Shown: positions 10,701 to 24,200 of the stretch, piece by piece
Numbering within the stretch: the first letter of the stretch is position 1
Layout: the number at the start of each line of letters is the position of its first letter
The notes under the pieces: model-generated
Seen by the model: only the letters and a program-made list of their open reading frames with translations
Told to the model about the DNA's origin: nothing
Database searches by the model: none
Position numbers and translations under genes: made by a program
Assembly: GCA_947034895.1 (NCBI GenBank)
Contig: OX344763.1
Location: forward strand, 15,345,001 to 15,409,000
Length of the DNA: 64,000 nucleotides
Reading direction: 5' to 3'
Origin: Rhytidiadelphus loreus
Taxonomy: Eukaryota > Streptophyta > Bryopsida > Hypnales > Hylocomiaceae

Positions 10701-13076
10701 TGTAGGTATGTACCTACAACCATTTGAAGGTGTTTATAACATATATATGTACCTATAACATGAAAAGAGTCTATAACATAGGTATCTATGACTTAGACAT
10801 ATATAATAATAGAGAAGGTGTCTATAATATAGACTCCTAGGCTCATAAGCTCATAGATGCTTTTTTCACGTACTAGCATTCTCCGGTATACCTCAATGGC
10901 TCAATGGTGGACCCTCAGGATTAGAACCATCTCATCACAACTTAAAACTAAAGAAAGCGATCACATCAATGTATAGCAAGAAAATCACAAATGCCATTGT
11001 TGCTCTAAATAATGTACAAGGGCCATAAGCATGAGTTCAAAGGTTCAAGAGTAGACACAAACAAGTTTTAGTTCTATCTGAATGATATTAAGCGTTTCAT
11101 GATGGGTCCAAAGAGATCTCTATTCTTAGTTGGATCCAAATCCTTAACATGTATTTTTTTGAAGAAGTGAAATTCTGCCTCTAAAAGAGACCTTTTTTTT
11201 TATCTCTACAATGCCTATTGACGTCCTTGAAATTTTTTGAGCCAATGGCATGGAATTATTTAAGACTGGCTCATGCATGTTGATAAAGCTCCGTCTATTC
11301 GCAATGGAAAGAACATTCATAGGAACAAGAAGGCGCCCAATGATGAATACTGCAACTAGTGGGAGAATATCTAAAATGTTACAACAATTATTCTCAGAGT
11401 AAATATCTTTCCATATCCAAGATTATGAGCTATCATCATCCTACAATCTAGAGTAGAACTTGACCACAAGGTATATTGGATCACTCTTTGCAATTTTCCA
11501 GCTTGCACATATTTGTGTTTAATTCACTAGTATGGCATCTGCATCTATTGGGAAGTGAGGAAAGTATGTAAACTACAAACATCTGCACTATATCTTTTGT
11601 TATTTTTGCAAAGTGGACTATAAGAAAAACAAGTTTATTCACCCCCTAGTCTCAATATGGATAAAGTGATGAAACTTTTTGAAGATGCATGAATGATTAA
11701 GAGTAATGTTTTGTAAAATGATTTTTGAATAGTGCTCAAATGTAATACTCAAATTTTCTATTTATATATGTATCCAATTAACAATAATTGCATTTCAAAT
11801 AGTACAAATCTATACTTTTCATGAATAGTACATCTGTAAACCAAAAATTGAAGATTATAAACTTTTTTTGAACAATTTGGATTGTGTGTGTAGTTACTAT
11901 AAAGCCTCAATAATGCATATGAATGTAATTTAAACCATACTCTTTCCATTATAGAGAAATAGATTCCTCTAAAACAACTTTGAAAATGACCGTATCTAAT
12001 ATACAAAATGTACACATATACCACTTCGTTCCAAAAAAATTTCTTCATTGATCCGAGTTTGTTATGTGGACTATCCCACAATGGTGTGCCTTCATTTTTG
12101 TCTTGATACTAAAACAAGATTTGGGACTTAGAGTTTCTCTTAAAGAGAAAAAATTGAACTCTAGGATTGGGAAGAAAAAAGGGTCAACAATATTTTTCAG
12201 CTCACACCTTTGTAAAGCAATAAGGATTATAGGGTTTATGAGAAGAAAAAAATGGAGATCTAACAGTCACAAGTCCATGGTCATAGGGCAATAATTTTAC
12301 CATTAATAATAAGATTTAAAAAAAACAATTTCTTCCTATTGACCTAAAAAATTTGCAACTTTTTTGTAGTGCTCTAGACTCACAAGTGATATGTTCGCAA
12401 ATTATAAGCTCTCATTTTTAGACTCAGAAACTAATGTTGTTGATACTATTCTCAATGATCAAGACCAACATCTCCTATATGATAATTAATTAAAATAAAA
12501 ATAAATAGATCACCAATTGCTTAACCCTAAAAGGACATGACCTTCACTACAAAATCAACCCTTCCAATCCGTCATTTTGCAACTATATATGAATGAAATT
12601 TTTTATATGTATTTTTAGACATGTTTGATAGTAATTTCAAATCTTCTATGAGCCATAAAAATGTCAAATTTTTTGTGAAAAAACACAAATTACTCTTAAT
12701 TCTTTAAGGATTAAAGAAAAAACATTGATATCACCTACAAAATACTCATAAAATCTGAAATTTTCACCATAATAAGTACATTATAAATATTATAGTGTGC
12801 AACATCATCATATAAACCAAAGTTCCTCTATCATTCTCAGAATAAAAAATCAACATTCCATAGTAATAGATCCAAAGTTCAAATTGCAATAAAATATTCA
12901 AAATTTAGAAATTAATCATATTTGAATTGGAGTAGAAACTAGAATTGATAAGCTTCATTTAATAAGATAGTTTCAAATTGAAAACAAATTTCCATGGCTT
13001 TAATTCAAACCCAAAGAAAGAGGCACAAATTGCCAAAATATGCTTCAAAAAAATCCGCAAATCTAACATTTACTAA
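7764..13076. other. 5.3-kb AT-rich region without a recognised gene
   Basis: Only short frames of at most ~110 codons are present, none with a motif I recognise. A stretch at 9830-9975 is low-complexity CATA/TATA sequence ending in (TA)n. At 12524-12527 a TTAA is followed by CCCTAAAAGGACATGACC, which resembles the TTAA-flanked termini described for R2. Otherwise I see nothing. Confidence 0.45.
9830..9975. repeat. CATA/TA-rich simple repeat
   Basis: Repeated ATCCCATACCATA-like words grade into (TA)n. Low-complexity only. Confidence 0.8.
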
Positions 13077-13762
13077 CCCTTTAGTGACCAGTCGACCCAT
13101 ATTTGGTCAATTTGGGATTTCTACAACTTCTACTGGTTAATAGGGTTCGAAATTCAAAAAGGTCAAAATAGAACGGATTTAGAGCATATTCATGCGCTCC
13201 ATGAGGTTCAAATTTTGTAGCCAGGCGAGCAATAACCTGACACCTATGCAATTAGGAATAAAATGTGCCTGATATGTTTCATGGGTAAAAGATAAAGAGA
13301 TACACATTTATTGCAAAAGATGTCCTAGAATACGGAAGACTGGGGTGAGGTGGGCGTAGGGAACGTGTCGGCATGTTGTACAGAAGTGAAGGCCACTTGG
13401 AAGAGCTTTGTGGGTACGCTCTGATTTTGGCGGGATGTTCCCAACTGCCCCAGGACTGAATCGGACCGTTGTGTTCTGCTGGGTATCCAAGGTTTGCTTC
13501 GTGCAGCAGGTATCCACAATCCTTGTTTGCGGTGTCATGTACGTTGGTTGTTTCCAAAATTTGTACAAAGCTGTTACATTGGTAGAACCATCCACTCTTT
13601 GTAGTTGCACTCATACAAACAGAAGTGGATCTACAGGATCATAGCGAGGTGTGGAAGACAAGAGATTTGTTGATCTCTAATGAGCATTGGGAGTGGAAGA
13701 GAGTGAGTGGTGCTAGCTCAACAAATCCGTAGTTGAGAAATCGATCATTGTGAGGACTTGGA

Positions 13763-16700
13763 ATGCATCGTAATGAGCATGGCAGCGGGAGCACAGCAGT
13801 GGTTGCAGGAAGGGGAAGCATGCAGTTCAGTACAACGAGTTGGCCAGATCTTCCTTCAACTTTCAGGGCCGATACTCGTGCCATCCAAATCTTGCAAGAC
13901 TTTGGAAATAAAAAGGGAGTGTTTGGGAGGAATCTCAGCATTCTCCTTGGTTTGTTGGAGCGACATTATTTGTTGTCAATACCTGTGCTTGCAGGTGCAC
14001 CTGGGTTCGAGGACTTGGGAAAAGTTACCAATTGGCAGTTGCGTTGGGTGTTCCAGAAACATCTTGCAACTGTGCTCGGGTGGACATATCGTCGGGAAGA
14101 AGGCGATCCTAATGGCATTCCCGCCGATCTCAATCAAATACTCCATTCAACAATGCACCCTGGATCGTGAAGGTGGTTCGCCACCATTGACCATTGCTAG
14201 GGACTTTGATGAGAGTATTAGGGGAGTGTTCAGTGCCTTGCTTGAAATAGCTGCACTTCCCGTTCTGACTACAGAGACATGCCGCACTCCTCGAACTTGA
14301 AGTCAAACCAAGGGGCCTCTAGCGGGTCATGACAGGGTGATCACCGTTCCTCCCAAGCAGACGCAACAAAAACGTCCATATACTAGGAAGGGAAACATTG
14401 TCGTGTCTACTGAATTTGCGGCCGGGGAATGTTCAGTCCAAACATTGGAAGCACATGAAGACTCCAATATTCGGGAGCAAGAGCACTCATCTGATCAAAG
14501 TCCTACGCAGTCCACATTGAAGCGGCCGTATCGAAAGCGAGCCCCTGAGAACTTGGCCTCACAAGCCTTGTCTGCACATGAAGGGGGGCATCAGAGCAGA
14601 GTGCAGAAAGGCCGGTGTCGTGACATTGCTGAGAGGAGTCACCATCAGTCTTCTTTTGATTTTATGGTTTTATCTCCACAGAGGGCAGTGCCACGACCAT
14701 CTATTCTTTTCACTCCGCCGAAGACGAGGTCTAGAGGGAAAAAGAAGAGTACTCTAGTAATCAACACTAGCAATACTTCTCGAACTATGTTCCCTCATGC
14801 AAGCGATGCTGTAGTTATGCATCAATCTACATGAGTTGGTAAGGAGCTGATTGTTAACAAGTTCAATTCCGTTCTCGAAGTTGATAGTGCACAACTACCC
14901 ACCCAATTTGAAGGAGGTGGCTCACCCAGCTTCATCAAAATTCCATTTATCAATATGCAATGGGGAGGTGAGTTTTTGGAAACTCCATGCGGGCATGCGT
15001 ACGGACGAGTATTACAAATTATTGAAACTGCTGATGTTGAAGGGCGACGCCTCCTTTGTGATTTCGGTGCTGATTTTGGCATACAAGAGGTCTTCGAGAA
15101 GGACTGCTAGTTCTTGGGATTTGCCGATGATTTCAACAAGGGAGTTACCGCCGTAGCAAATGCAGTAAGTTTGTTGTTGGCATGACATGTGATTATCAAT
15201 TTTGCACACCTCTGTACTGTACTTCAAAGTTCTAGCTTGATCATGATAAATGAGGTATTGCTAGACTTATCACATGTTTGAAGTTTTTTACTTCATGGAT
15301 TTGACACATAGATTGTGGTCGACTTCTACTTTTCACACTACTGATGACCTCGTCTAGATTTACTTCTTGATCTAAATGCACTTGATTGTTGTAATTACTA
15401 ACACTGTTGAGAGGTGTGTTGATTACTGCACGCAATTTTTCCGATTTGCTTCGAGGTGATAATTACAGTAGTGTATAAGACCTCTCACGACCTCCTTTTC
15501 TCGTTCATGTTGTGATGCAGATTTCGCAAGAGCAAGACAATAGTAATGGAAGTGTGTCAGAGGAAGACGAGTGGAAACCTGACCTCTGGGATTTTTGTTC
15601 GTCAGGGGATGGGTACTCATCTGGATTGTCTCATGAAGGGAAGCAAGAAGAAGATGACTCTACTGCACTGTTAGGCGAGCTAGGCATTTATGGTCTTGGG
15701 CCACAATATGAGGACGAAGAGTTCATGCTGAAGTATGGAGGCGAATTGGCACGCAAAAACGTGGACACTTCTTCCACGACGTTCATTTGAGGGTCCTACT
15801 CCAGGCCCAACAGAGCAATTGGGGTCACAACCTTTGACCCCTGTAGAATGTTTTTTGCGCTTCTGGGATGAAAGGATCCAACGCAAGATTGTCAAAGAAA
15901 GCAACGCGTATGCAAACTACATAGATCCAGGGACCGGTAAGCGCAAAGGAGGTGACCCATGATCAGCTCGTATCACCTTGCAAGAGTTTCGTCAATTCTA
16001 TGGCATCGTGATCCTCATGGGAATTAGAAAGCAACCTGCCATCAGAGATTATTGGCGAAGAGTTGGGACCAGCCTTCACTATGATGACATTACACGGATT
16101 ATGAGTCGATTCCGTTTTCTATACATTCTTCGTTGCCTTCATATGGTACCAAAAGGCTCCTACATTATTGACAAAGCAAATCCGGCGTTTGATCCTATTG
16201 GAAAATGTCGTTGGATACTGAATGTCTAAATGCGGTGGTTGCTAATTCCCAAGCGCTGTGGAATCCCGGGCCATACATCGGCGTTGATGAGTGCATGGTT
16301 GGATACAATGGCAAATTTTGTTTGTTCAAACAATATATGCCAATGAAGCCTACTACACATGGGATCAAGTTATGGGTCCTTGCTGACAATGCCTCAAAAT
16401 TTGTCTGGAACATGGAAGTTTATGTTGGGGCAGAGAATGAATGTCGAGGTATTCAATTGGTTGATACACAACAATTTTCCTTGGGCATGGGTGCAATAGT
16501 TGTGACTCGCCTAACAACTGGCATGGAAGGGAAGTTTTTTCGAGTTGCTATGGATAACTACTTTTCATCTGTGCAGCTGTTTGAGAACCTACTGGAGAGA
16601 GGCTTTTATGCAATAGGAACGACAAGAAATGTTCGCAAGGGCTTTCCCAGCTCTATGTGTGCCTCAGGCCGTGAAGCTCGTGGTACACTCCGAATTTGCG

Positions 16701-17307
16701 TACATCGAGACCGCCAAATGGCTGCCATTCATTGGCAGGATACCAAAGGTGTGCATTTCTTGACAACATCCAAAGACCCTATGGTGCAAGGTGGATTGTC
16801 TGTATTTCGCAACCAAGGTGCGGACCGTCTACTTATACCGACTTCTCCAATCCAAGTGGCGTACTCCAAGAACATGAGAGGTGTAGACGTAAGCGATCAA
16901 CTTCGAGGCTCATACTCGGTGCAATTGGCAACCAAAAAGTGGTGGCACCGCATATATTTTTTTGCGTTGGATACGGCGCTGACCAACGCTTATGTAATCT
17001 ATCGAGAATTGGGAACTGAACAAGGCATGCGTTTGAAGACTCATCAGAACTTCCAACTTGAGGTAGCTTATGCGCTCATGGGCCTTCCCATTCTGGCAGG
17101 TTGACGCTGCAGCAACGACGACCCCAACCCATTCCTCGTACAAGTTACGGTACAGGTCAAGCCCCCACGCAACAGCGAACAGGACTTCGTTGAGTGTGTC
17201 TTGTTTGTCGAAAGCGCACCAGCTATGTGTGCAGACAATGTGGCGACACTCGCCTTTGTCCCACTAATTGTTTTGATAATTACCATGAAGCCGCCATGAG
17301 TGTTTGA
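13763..17307 (+). pseudogene. piggyBac transposase, broken (DDE_Tnp_1_7 family)
   Basis: The catalytic core is at 15.7-17.1 kb. It contains LTPVECFLRFWDERI, RQFYGIVILMGIRKQP, GPYIGVDECMVGY (first Asp), VAMDNYFSS (second Asp) and MRGVDVSDQLRGSY (third Asp), so all three catalytic aspartates are kept. The C-terminal Cys-rich finger (CLVCRKRTSYVCRQCGDTRL, then CPTNC) is at ~17.2 kb. Upstream, frames from 13763 to 15164 give a long basic N-terminal region (KRPYTRKGN, KRPYRKRAPEN) ending at a good donor. An intron at 15165-15520 (GTAAGT to TGATGCAG) joins the frames exactly. Breaks: frame changes near 14150, 15780, 16220 and 17095; stops TGA 14298, TGA 14832, TAG 15108, TGA 15960 and TGA 17191. 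Some frame changes could be unrecognised introns. The N-terminal 450 or so codons match nothing I know, and the start at 13763 is tentative. Confidence 0.82.
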
Positions 17308-18540
17308 TGACAGTGGGTTTTTTTCAAGCACTGGGAATCAGTGAACTTCCATATGAGCAGAAAATGTAGTTACTCCGCTCATTAGTTTTTCACCTGATTG
17401 TCGATCACTGCTCCGTATACTTGCCCGAGCGTCATGACGGCATGTTAGTCTCTGTAGGAATTTGGAGGGTCTTGTTTGGATAGTTGATACGTAGGTGTCA
17501 TTCTCGGTAAGCCTCGGATTGTAAAACAAAAAATAAAATAAAAATATAAAACAGTTTTGAAAACCTGTGAGCTCTGGATTCTTGATCTTGCTAGCTCTCA
17601 AACTATCTATAGAGTTGTGATCATGAAGGAGGGGGGCTACTAGAACATCAATTGAATGTTCACGGTGCTTCGACGGTCAACTATGCTTCGACGTTCACGA
17701 TGCTTCGATGCTGAACCTTGAAATGGCTCACGATGCTTCGACGTTGAACCTTGTTTCTTGCTCACAATACCGCAGGATAATTTCCATGTTTCAGTTGTCT
17801 CAGCACCGTACTGGCTTATTGTACCGCAGGAAAACTTACACTGAGCGCCGCCTACACCATCCAGCTATAGTCTATGACGACTCCAAAGCAAACAACCTTC
17901 AGACAGATAGAGTCATTAAAATGAGACATATACATTCAATAAAGTAAGAAGGTGGCCATGCCGAGAAAGCATAACACGTCCCTTCCAATGCCTCAACAGT
18001 TTCTTGTGTAAACTGTATTTATCGATTACAAATGCACGTCAGCTTTGCTTACTTTGTTCACACCATACCATTCAATCTTTGTACTTCTGTGGAACATTTT
18101 GAAGGTTCAATAAGCATGATGTGGCTGATGATATGCTTTATCAAGGCTTGCTTCTATTGTGTTATTCTAGTGCTCTGCCACACTCTGTTCCATGTACCCC
18201 TGAGAATGTATGGCTAGTTATGAAGGCTCTCTAGATGATTCTTAGGAGCAAAAATAATGTGCTTAATAATTAAATCTACAAGATATGAAGTGTAGAAGAT
18301 CATAATCATCGACAGTAGCAGCATCTCAGAAAGTGATAGGGAGCGTATAAGAGTTGCACTCACTATCCGGAGAATGCCATACAAAGATCATAAGGAAGCA
18401 AAGGTATTGTGCATTCGTACGTCCGGGTCTTGACACCGTTTCAAGATGGAAATGCCCAATCAGTAGTATGAAATGATATTGCAGTTACACCATTATATTG
18501 AGCCTCAACAAGATACACTAGAGATTAAACTTTTTTAGTG
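17308..18540. other. Noncoding right half of the piggyBac element, proximal part
   Basis: No gene seen. The segment at 17655-17765 holds five to six copies of CGATGCTTCGACG-like words; the rest is unstructured. Confidence 0.6.
17655..17765. repeat. Short direct repeats (GCTTCGACG), inner cluster
   Basis: Repeats of CACGATGCTTCGACGTTGAA in one orientation. The same words recur at 19005-19165, where GCTGAACCTTATTTCTTGC also matches the inner cluster. Confidence 0.8.
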
Positions 18541-19004
18541 GTTCCCGGTCCAACTTCGAACGCTCACCTGGTTCTGTCCAAAACAGCTTGCATGCAGGAA
18601 GATTTCGAGGGATTAGCAGGGACTAATGTTTCACGCAATAACCCCTACTTTAGCCCCTTTTTACAAGGGACTCGAAAAATTTCAAAATTTCTTTCTGGAC
18701 GTCACTTTAGGCCCCAAAATTGCACACCTTGGTCGGGCTAAAGTGCGGGAGTTAAAAAACCCAGGGGTCTAAAGCTAGGGAGTTCAGGCCCCAATGAAGA
18801 TTAGACCCTGGGGCTAACGTAGTGAAATCTTCCTATGATATTGCCTCGTCTCTTTGCATCCTTCATTTCAACATGGAGATATCCTTCTTGCAGATCCCTT
18901 CGATTGGAGGGAGATAGAGTCTAGAATAATCTACATCACATTTGTAAGATCCTGGGAACAGAATTATAGTGCTGGAGCATAATCGGCATCATTGACTGAG
19001 AATT
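18541..19004. other. Noncoding, with a possible small foldback
   Basis: TACTTTAGCCCC at ~18648 and GGGGCTAACGTAG at ~18810 are loosely inverted, suggesting a decayed miniature element. No duplication was found. Confidence 0.25.
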
Positions 19005-19165
19005 GGATGCTTCAACGCTCACGATGCTTCAACGGTTACGAATCACGATGCTTCGACGCTGAACCTTATTTCTTGCTCACGGTGCTTTGCTCACGGTGTT
19101 TGAACGCTCACGGTGCTTCATGCTCACGGTGCTTTGACGCTCACGGTGCTTTGTCGTTCATATTT
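19005..19165. repeat. Subterminal direct repeats of the piggyBac element, outer cluster
   Basis: Six or seven copies of GCTCACGGTGCTTYGACG lie about 0.8 kb from the right end. Such clusters near transposon ends often bind transposase; that role is inference here. Confidence 0.75.
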
Positions 19166-19991
19166 GTGCATGGGTGCATGGAAAGTTGTCATGACATGCG
19201 ATTGCTCAGTCCCCATACATGCTTGGGAACGTGAAAAACAATGGAAGCGTAGTTTTCGCACCAAGTTGCAGATGGCGGTTATCTGAGGTGGCTCCAAGTC
19301 CCGCGGATTTTGTGAAAAGAAATTCCCGCCAGCTGTCCCTAGTGTGTAAAAGAAGTTCTCTGTATTCGTATCTTTTGGCTTTGCCGTATAAGAGATGCAT
19401 CTTACTGTATTTCAGAGGAGGTAGTGGTCATTATGATCGTAGTAGTGAATGCTTGAATCCCCTTCCGGTGCTTGATATTAGTAGTTCCTAAGCTATCCGA
19501 TCCGATTTCGCAGAGCAGTATTCCTCACCTCATGAATTGCTTTGTAATGGTCAGTTGTGCTGTATACGCTTGTTGGAAGCGCTTCATAAAACACTCCGCA
19601 AATTCAGCAGTTCCTCTTCGATTTTTGTAATTCTTCCCGAAATGCACGACTCCTGCATGTGACTTGAACCGATACAGGTCCCACTTCCATCTGTTGATCA
19701 GAAGTGAAGAAATTCACAATTTATGCAGCCTCTCTTTCGCCTGCATGTGTCGGACTCATGTGGGAAGTCACCGTTCATGCTCTTCTTTTCTGTAATTGGA
19801 ATGGGCGATCATGTTTTTTTTTTCATGCACTTGTCACTAAGGCCTTGCAGTTGCAATCCATACGGTCCAATTATGTTTTTCTCCGTCAAAACTAACTCCA
19901 AACGGCTCTTTTCAAATTGTACACACATTTCAAATTGTACACACAAAATTGTGTTGCCCCCCCAGATTGACCACGGTCACTAAAGGGTTAA

Positions 19992-20600
19992 GTTAGAAAG
20001 TCACAAAATTATCACAATGGGAGAATATAGAACACCTTCCACAAAATTTGGTTTCAAGCAACTCACAGCCAAAAAAAAGGATGAAATATTTCGTTTCTCG
20101 ATCCTCGAGGCCTCCCAAACATCATACAAAGTACACAAAAGTCGTTTTAGGATTTCAAAGTTGACCATGAAATGAAGACTCTTAAGACCAAGAAACTTAG
20201 CCAAAGATTCAATTATTGGAATATTTCATATCATCTTCAATTCTACACTAACCATGAAAGTCACCTACCGCCCACTATTCTTTCCAGTAATCTTGAAAGT
20301 CATCTAAAGGCCCACTCTTCTTCATTTCTACAGTAATCTTGAAAGTCCATCCAGGCTTAACTGAACCTTCCACCAACGAAAATGTAGAGAACACCAAGGT
20401 GAACCTTCCACCAACGAAAATGTAGAGAACACCAAGAAAAACGTAAAGAAAAGAACTAAAGAATAAGTGTCGGACATAAATCAATGTCAAACCATAATAG
20501 AAAAATGTACGGCAAATCGACTCATCTGGTTAATCTACTATCCTGGAACCACCACAGAAGCTAATCAATGAATGTCACGGAAACTACATACAGAAAAATG
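19992..20600. other. Spacer between piggyBac element and SPL gene
   Basis: No gene seen. A perfect 36-38-bp tandem duplication lies at 20363-20436 (unit begins GAACCTTCCACCAACG). A looser duplication around TAATCTTGAAAGTC is at 20288 and 20334. Confidence 0.6.
20363..20436. repeat. 38-bp tandem duplication
   Basis: Two adjacent copies of a unit starting GAACCTTCCACCAACGAAAA at 20363 and 20401, identical over 36 bp. Confidence 0.92.
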
Positions 20601-21228
20601 AATGGAACATATCTGTCCATTGATTTCATTCTTTGAAAGAAATTGTAACAAGGATGCCGCCACTATACAAAATTATCGACTCCCTCCTTCAGGATCCCTC
20701 CGCACAGATTTCATGGCACGGCTCTAATCTGACCCTTTACAATACAGCTCAAGAAAAGACACTCAACGCACACCAAAATCGCAGCTCCGAACAACTTGGT
20801 GTCCTAATGTTGCTCAAGCAACTGTGCTCTGCGCCAGTAAAGGTCACAAATAACCAAGCATCCATTGGGAATTCCCATTCTCCGAAGATAACGCTCCCCG
20901 ACTCACCCAAACAGGACGCTTCACAAGACCACATGCCAGGATCTTCAACCACCTTTCCGAGGAGTAGAAACAATAAATAGATGGCTTTATACAGAGTCGA
21001 CATGTTTCCCGACTTAACCTTCGGAGTTGCCCATGCGGGAGGAACCATCGTGTGAGCTGGGAACTTCAACAGCACCATAGATAACAGAGGGTCTTCAACC
21101 GGGCTTACAGCGCTTCAAAATACGCAGCAGAGAGACAAGAGGCAACTGAGCACACCTCAAAGTCCTCGCTCAAACCCGGTTTCGGATGCAGCGCCACAAG
21201 AAGAGCCATCAAATCATACGCGCAACGC
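20601..21228 (-). other. Probable 3' UTR and downstream flank of the SPL gene
   Basis: This lies directly downstream of the SPL stop codon on the minus strand and is less AT-rich than the DNA further out. No strong AATAAA was found, so the transcript end is unknown. Open frames on the plus strand here are not convincing. Confidence 0.4.
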
Positions 21229-24200
21229 TCATATCGTACCTCGATGCAACCGTGACCAAGCGAAGCCCCGAAGCACATTCTGAGGACCTCTCAGAAGAAG
21301 GCAAACACACACGCAGATGCACGCGATGCCCATAATGCTCACCAAAAAAGGACGGTAGATGGCACCCTTCACGCCACACACGTCACGAGGCAAACGAGCA
21401 AAATCCTCTTCCCTACAATCGTGGGATTCCCAGGCCCTCACATCTTCAGGATCCACACGCGAAGGAGTTCCCCAAACGGGAAGCTCCACTCGCAAGCTCG
21501 AGTCGCCCTGCAGATGTTCGTCCCAACCAGGCGCTACATCGATTACAGTGCTGCTCGGGTTCACCAAACGGGAAAGCTTGGCTCTCACAACTTGGATAGA
21601 CTTCACATGGCCTCCTGCTACCGCAAGACTCAGCGGGGTCTCTCCAAAGTCATTCTGATGGTGTAGCCAAGCATGCAAGCCCATCTACAAAACACGACAT
21701 GGCACGAGAAAAACATCAAGCGCTGAATAATAAAACACCGAATATCACGGAAACAGAAACTAAAAAAATCACACACCTACAGTCCTGACCTACATCGAAA
21801 CAAGAGACATTGCGACGCAAAAAAGAAACAAAGCAAAAAAGATGATGGGCAACACACTCTCGTGAACGCTCACCTGACAAGGACCGCTCGTCAAAGCGTC
21901 AACGACTTCTTCTCCATCTTGCAAACTGGCCGCAATGTGCAAGGGACTCAACCCTCCCGCTCCTCGCATATCGGGTTTGAATATGGTCCCCCACTGCACC
22001 TTGAAATCAAGCTTACGCTTAAAGCTTTCCACGTCAGGATCGTTGATTCCAGCGAGAAAAGAAGGGGCATAGCCAAGAAAAAGCTCCACCATAGCTCGGT
22101 TCTTGTTCCGGACGGCTCGGTGAAGTAAACTGGCTCCTTCGTCGCACATGGCAGACAACTCCGAAAAGGTCTCCCCCCACTCCTCACCCTCAAATGCAAT
22201 GTCCAAAATCCTCCCCACTACAGCGCACCAGTTGCGCTCAACAGAATAAACCAGGAGTTGCTTAAACCTTGTCGAGGGCACCTGGGCAAAGCGAAAGCCA
22301 CGCGACGAGTCAGTCACAGAGCGATTGGATCATACTTCCACGAAATAAAACTCACGAAAGTAGCAACACAAATCACCCGAAAATATAATCACCGAAAACC
22401 TCCATCGAAACAACATCTGCGATCACACCACCGCAAAACCCAGGACAACAGAAGCAAAGAAAACGATTGGGTACCGGGGTTGCTCGGGAAGAACTCAGAG
22501 ATCGGAAATAACTTCTTTGAAAGAACCAGCCCAGCTCGTCTAAAAAGCGGGTCACGTCCTCCTCCTCGGCAAGCCGCGCCAATTCACTGCAATACAGCAC
22601 AACGGACGCATCCAAACCCTGCCCCGCAGCAACCCGGCCACCAATCCACGCAGCCCTCTCAATCTCACTTTCAAGGGTACGAATCTCGGACGACACGGAC
22701 ACATCTGCAACGATCACTGGCCTCCAGTTCCCCTCCAGCGTCTCGTGGTCCACCTACACGACATCAAGTGCTCAAACAATTAATGATCTTGGATGGTTAA
22801 CACGACACACCAGATCTCACAATCCACACCCAACAACAACACAACGAACATCGTGAACTTGAATACGATCCGAAAACAAAAGGCAACAAGTCACACAAAG
22901 CTCCGTCCAACTAACCGTAGTAACAATCCACGGCCGTGCAGAACAGCAGGTCCAACACAAGAAAACAAAACGAGCGAACAACCTCAGCACTTTCCATCCA
23001 GGCCAAACGAATTCGAGACCATACCTCGATAAAACAGCGACCGAAAGCTCCACCCGCCAGGGTCGATGGAAATGCGCTGCGGTCGAGATTGAACACAGCA
23101 CGAGTCCTCACTAGACTTCTGCTCACACCGACAGCGCCAGGGCGTCCAACAGACATCTCCGGCACATCATCATCCCAGACACCAGATGAATCAGCATGTT
23201 CACAAGACCCGCGGTCCGGGGATGAAGAGTCGCCCTCCTCGGGTACCGCAGAAACGGTACTAACAAATGATAGCTTGTCAGACTGAGATTCCGCCACACC
23301 TGAGGAGGAGGAAACAACTCCAGAGTTCGGGGAAGTCGCCTCTCCATCTGCACATACGACGCCATGCGGGACCAAACTGTTGGCTGTATCCTCTGTATCA
23401 TCTGCAGCTCCAGACTCATCCACAGAAGCCACAGATTCGTCCTCAACATCCAAACGTTCAGCAGCCTCCTCGGAAAAATACTTCCCCTTGAATGCACAGA
23501 GTAACCTGAAATCAACAACAACATCCACGGCGAGGAGTTACAAAAAGAAACAAGTCGAGCAACGAAACTCTGGCTTCCCAGAAGAATCTCCTCAAAAAGG
23601 GTCAAACCGACAAAAAGAAAGCAAAACACCAAGTCCTCAATCACAACCAGTCCATCATCCCACCATATGTACGACAATCACACGGACGAACTCGAACTCG
23701 AACCTCACGAGTATGGAAACCAAAACCAGGGATGCTTCTTACCGATCGCTGAGATTCAGGCCATTCACAACGAAACGGCTCTCTTCACCAGCCACAACAG
23801 CAAGCGGTCTTACAGACAGTAAGTAAGGACTCCCAAACAGATCCGATGTCCTGCAATCAACGATCTCACCTACAAAGACACAAAAACAAAACATGAATCC
23901 GAAATCCTCAACCCTCAATCCACGTAACAAAATACACAACGGACGTCAATCCAGGGGAAAACCACCTCACAAACTCGTCATCCAGTGATCGAAATCAATA
24001 ATACTCTCCGCTGCAATAAAACAAAGGGAAAAAGCTCATGAAATGCACACACGCTCACCATCAACAACGAAAACGGACTGCCGGCCGACTTGCACCAGAA
24101 TGCGTCCGGTACACCAAAACTCGGAAAAACCCAGGCTCAGGAGTCGCTTCACACTTCCAGAAAGGTCGCCAATCAACTGTCAACAAAAAAACATCCGGTT

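Larger units (their letters stand above)
13077..19987 (+). mobile_element. 6.9-kb piggyBac element
   Basis: Left terminus CCCTTTAGTGACC (13077) is matched by the inverted right terminus GGTCACTAAAGGG ending at 19987. A second shared block just inside reads TGGTCAATTTGGG on the left and, inverted, TGGTCAATCTGGG on the right. The right flank is TTAA (19988-19991); the left flank is CTAA (13073-13076), one change from the TTAA that piggyBac elements duplicate. The transposase gene runs left to right inside. About 2.7 kb to the right of the gene is noncoding and contains CTCACGRTGCTTCGACG repeats. Confidence 0.88.

Noticed and set aside
18541..18835. Miniature transposon with GGGGCTAA ends
   Set aside because: The inverted match is short and no target duplication was seen; kept only as a note in the region entry.
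22258..23826. Long plus-strand frames across the SPL gene
   Set aside because: They are antisense to well-supported SPL exons and show no domain.
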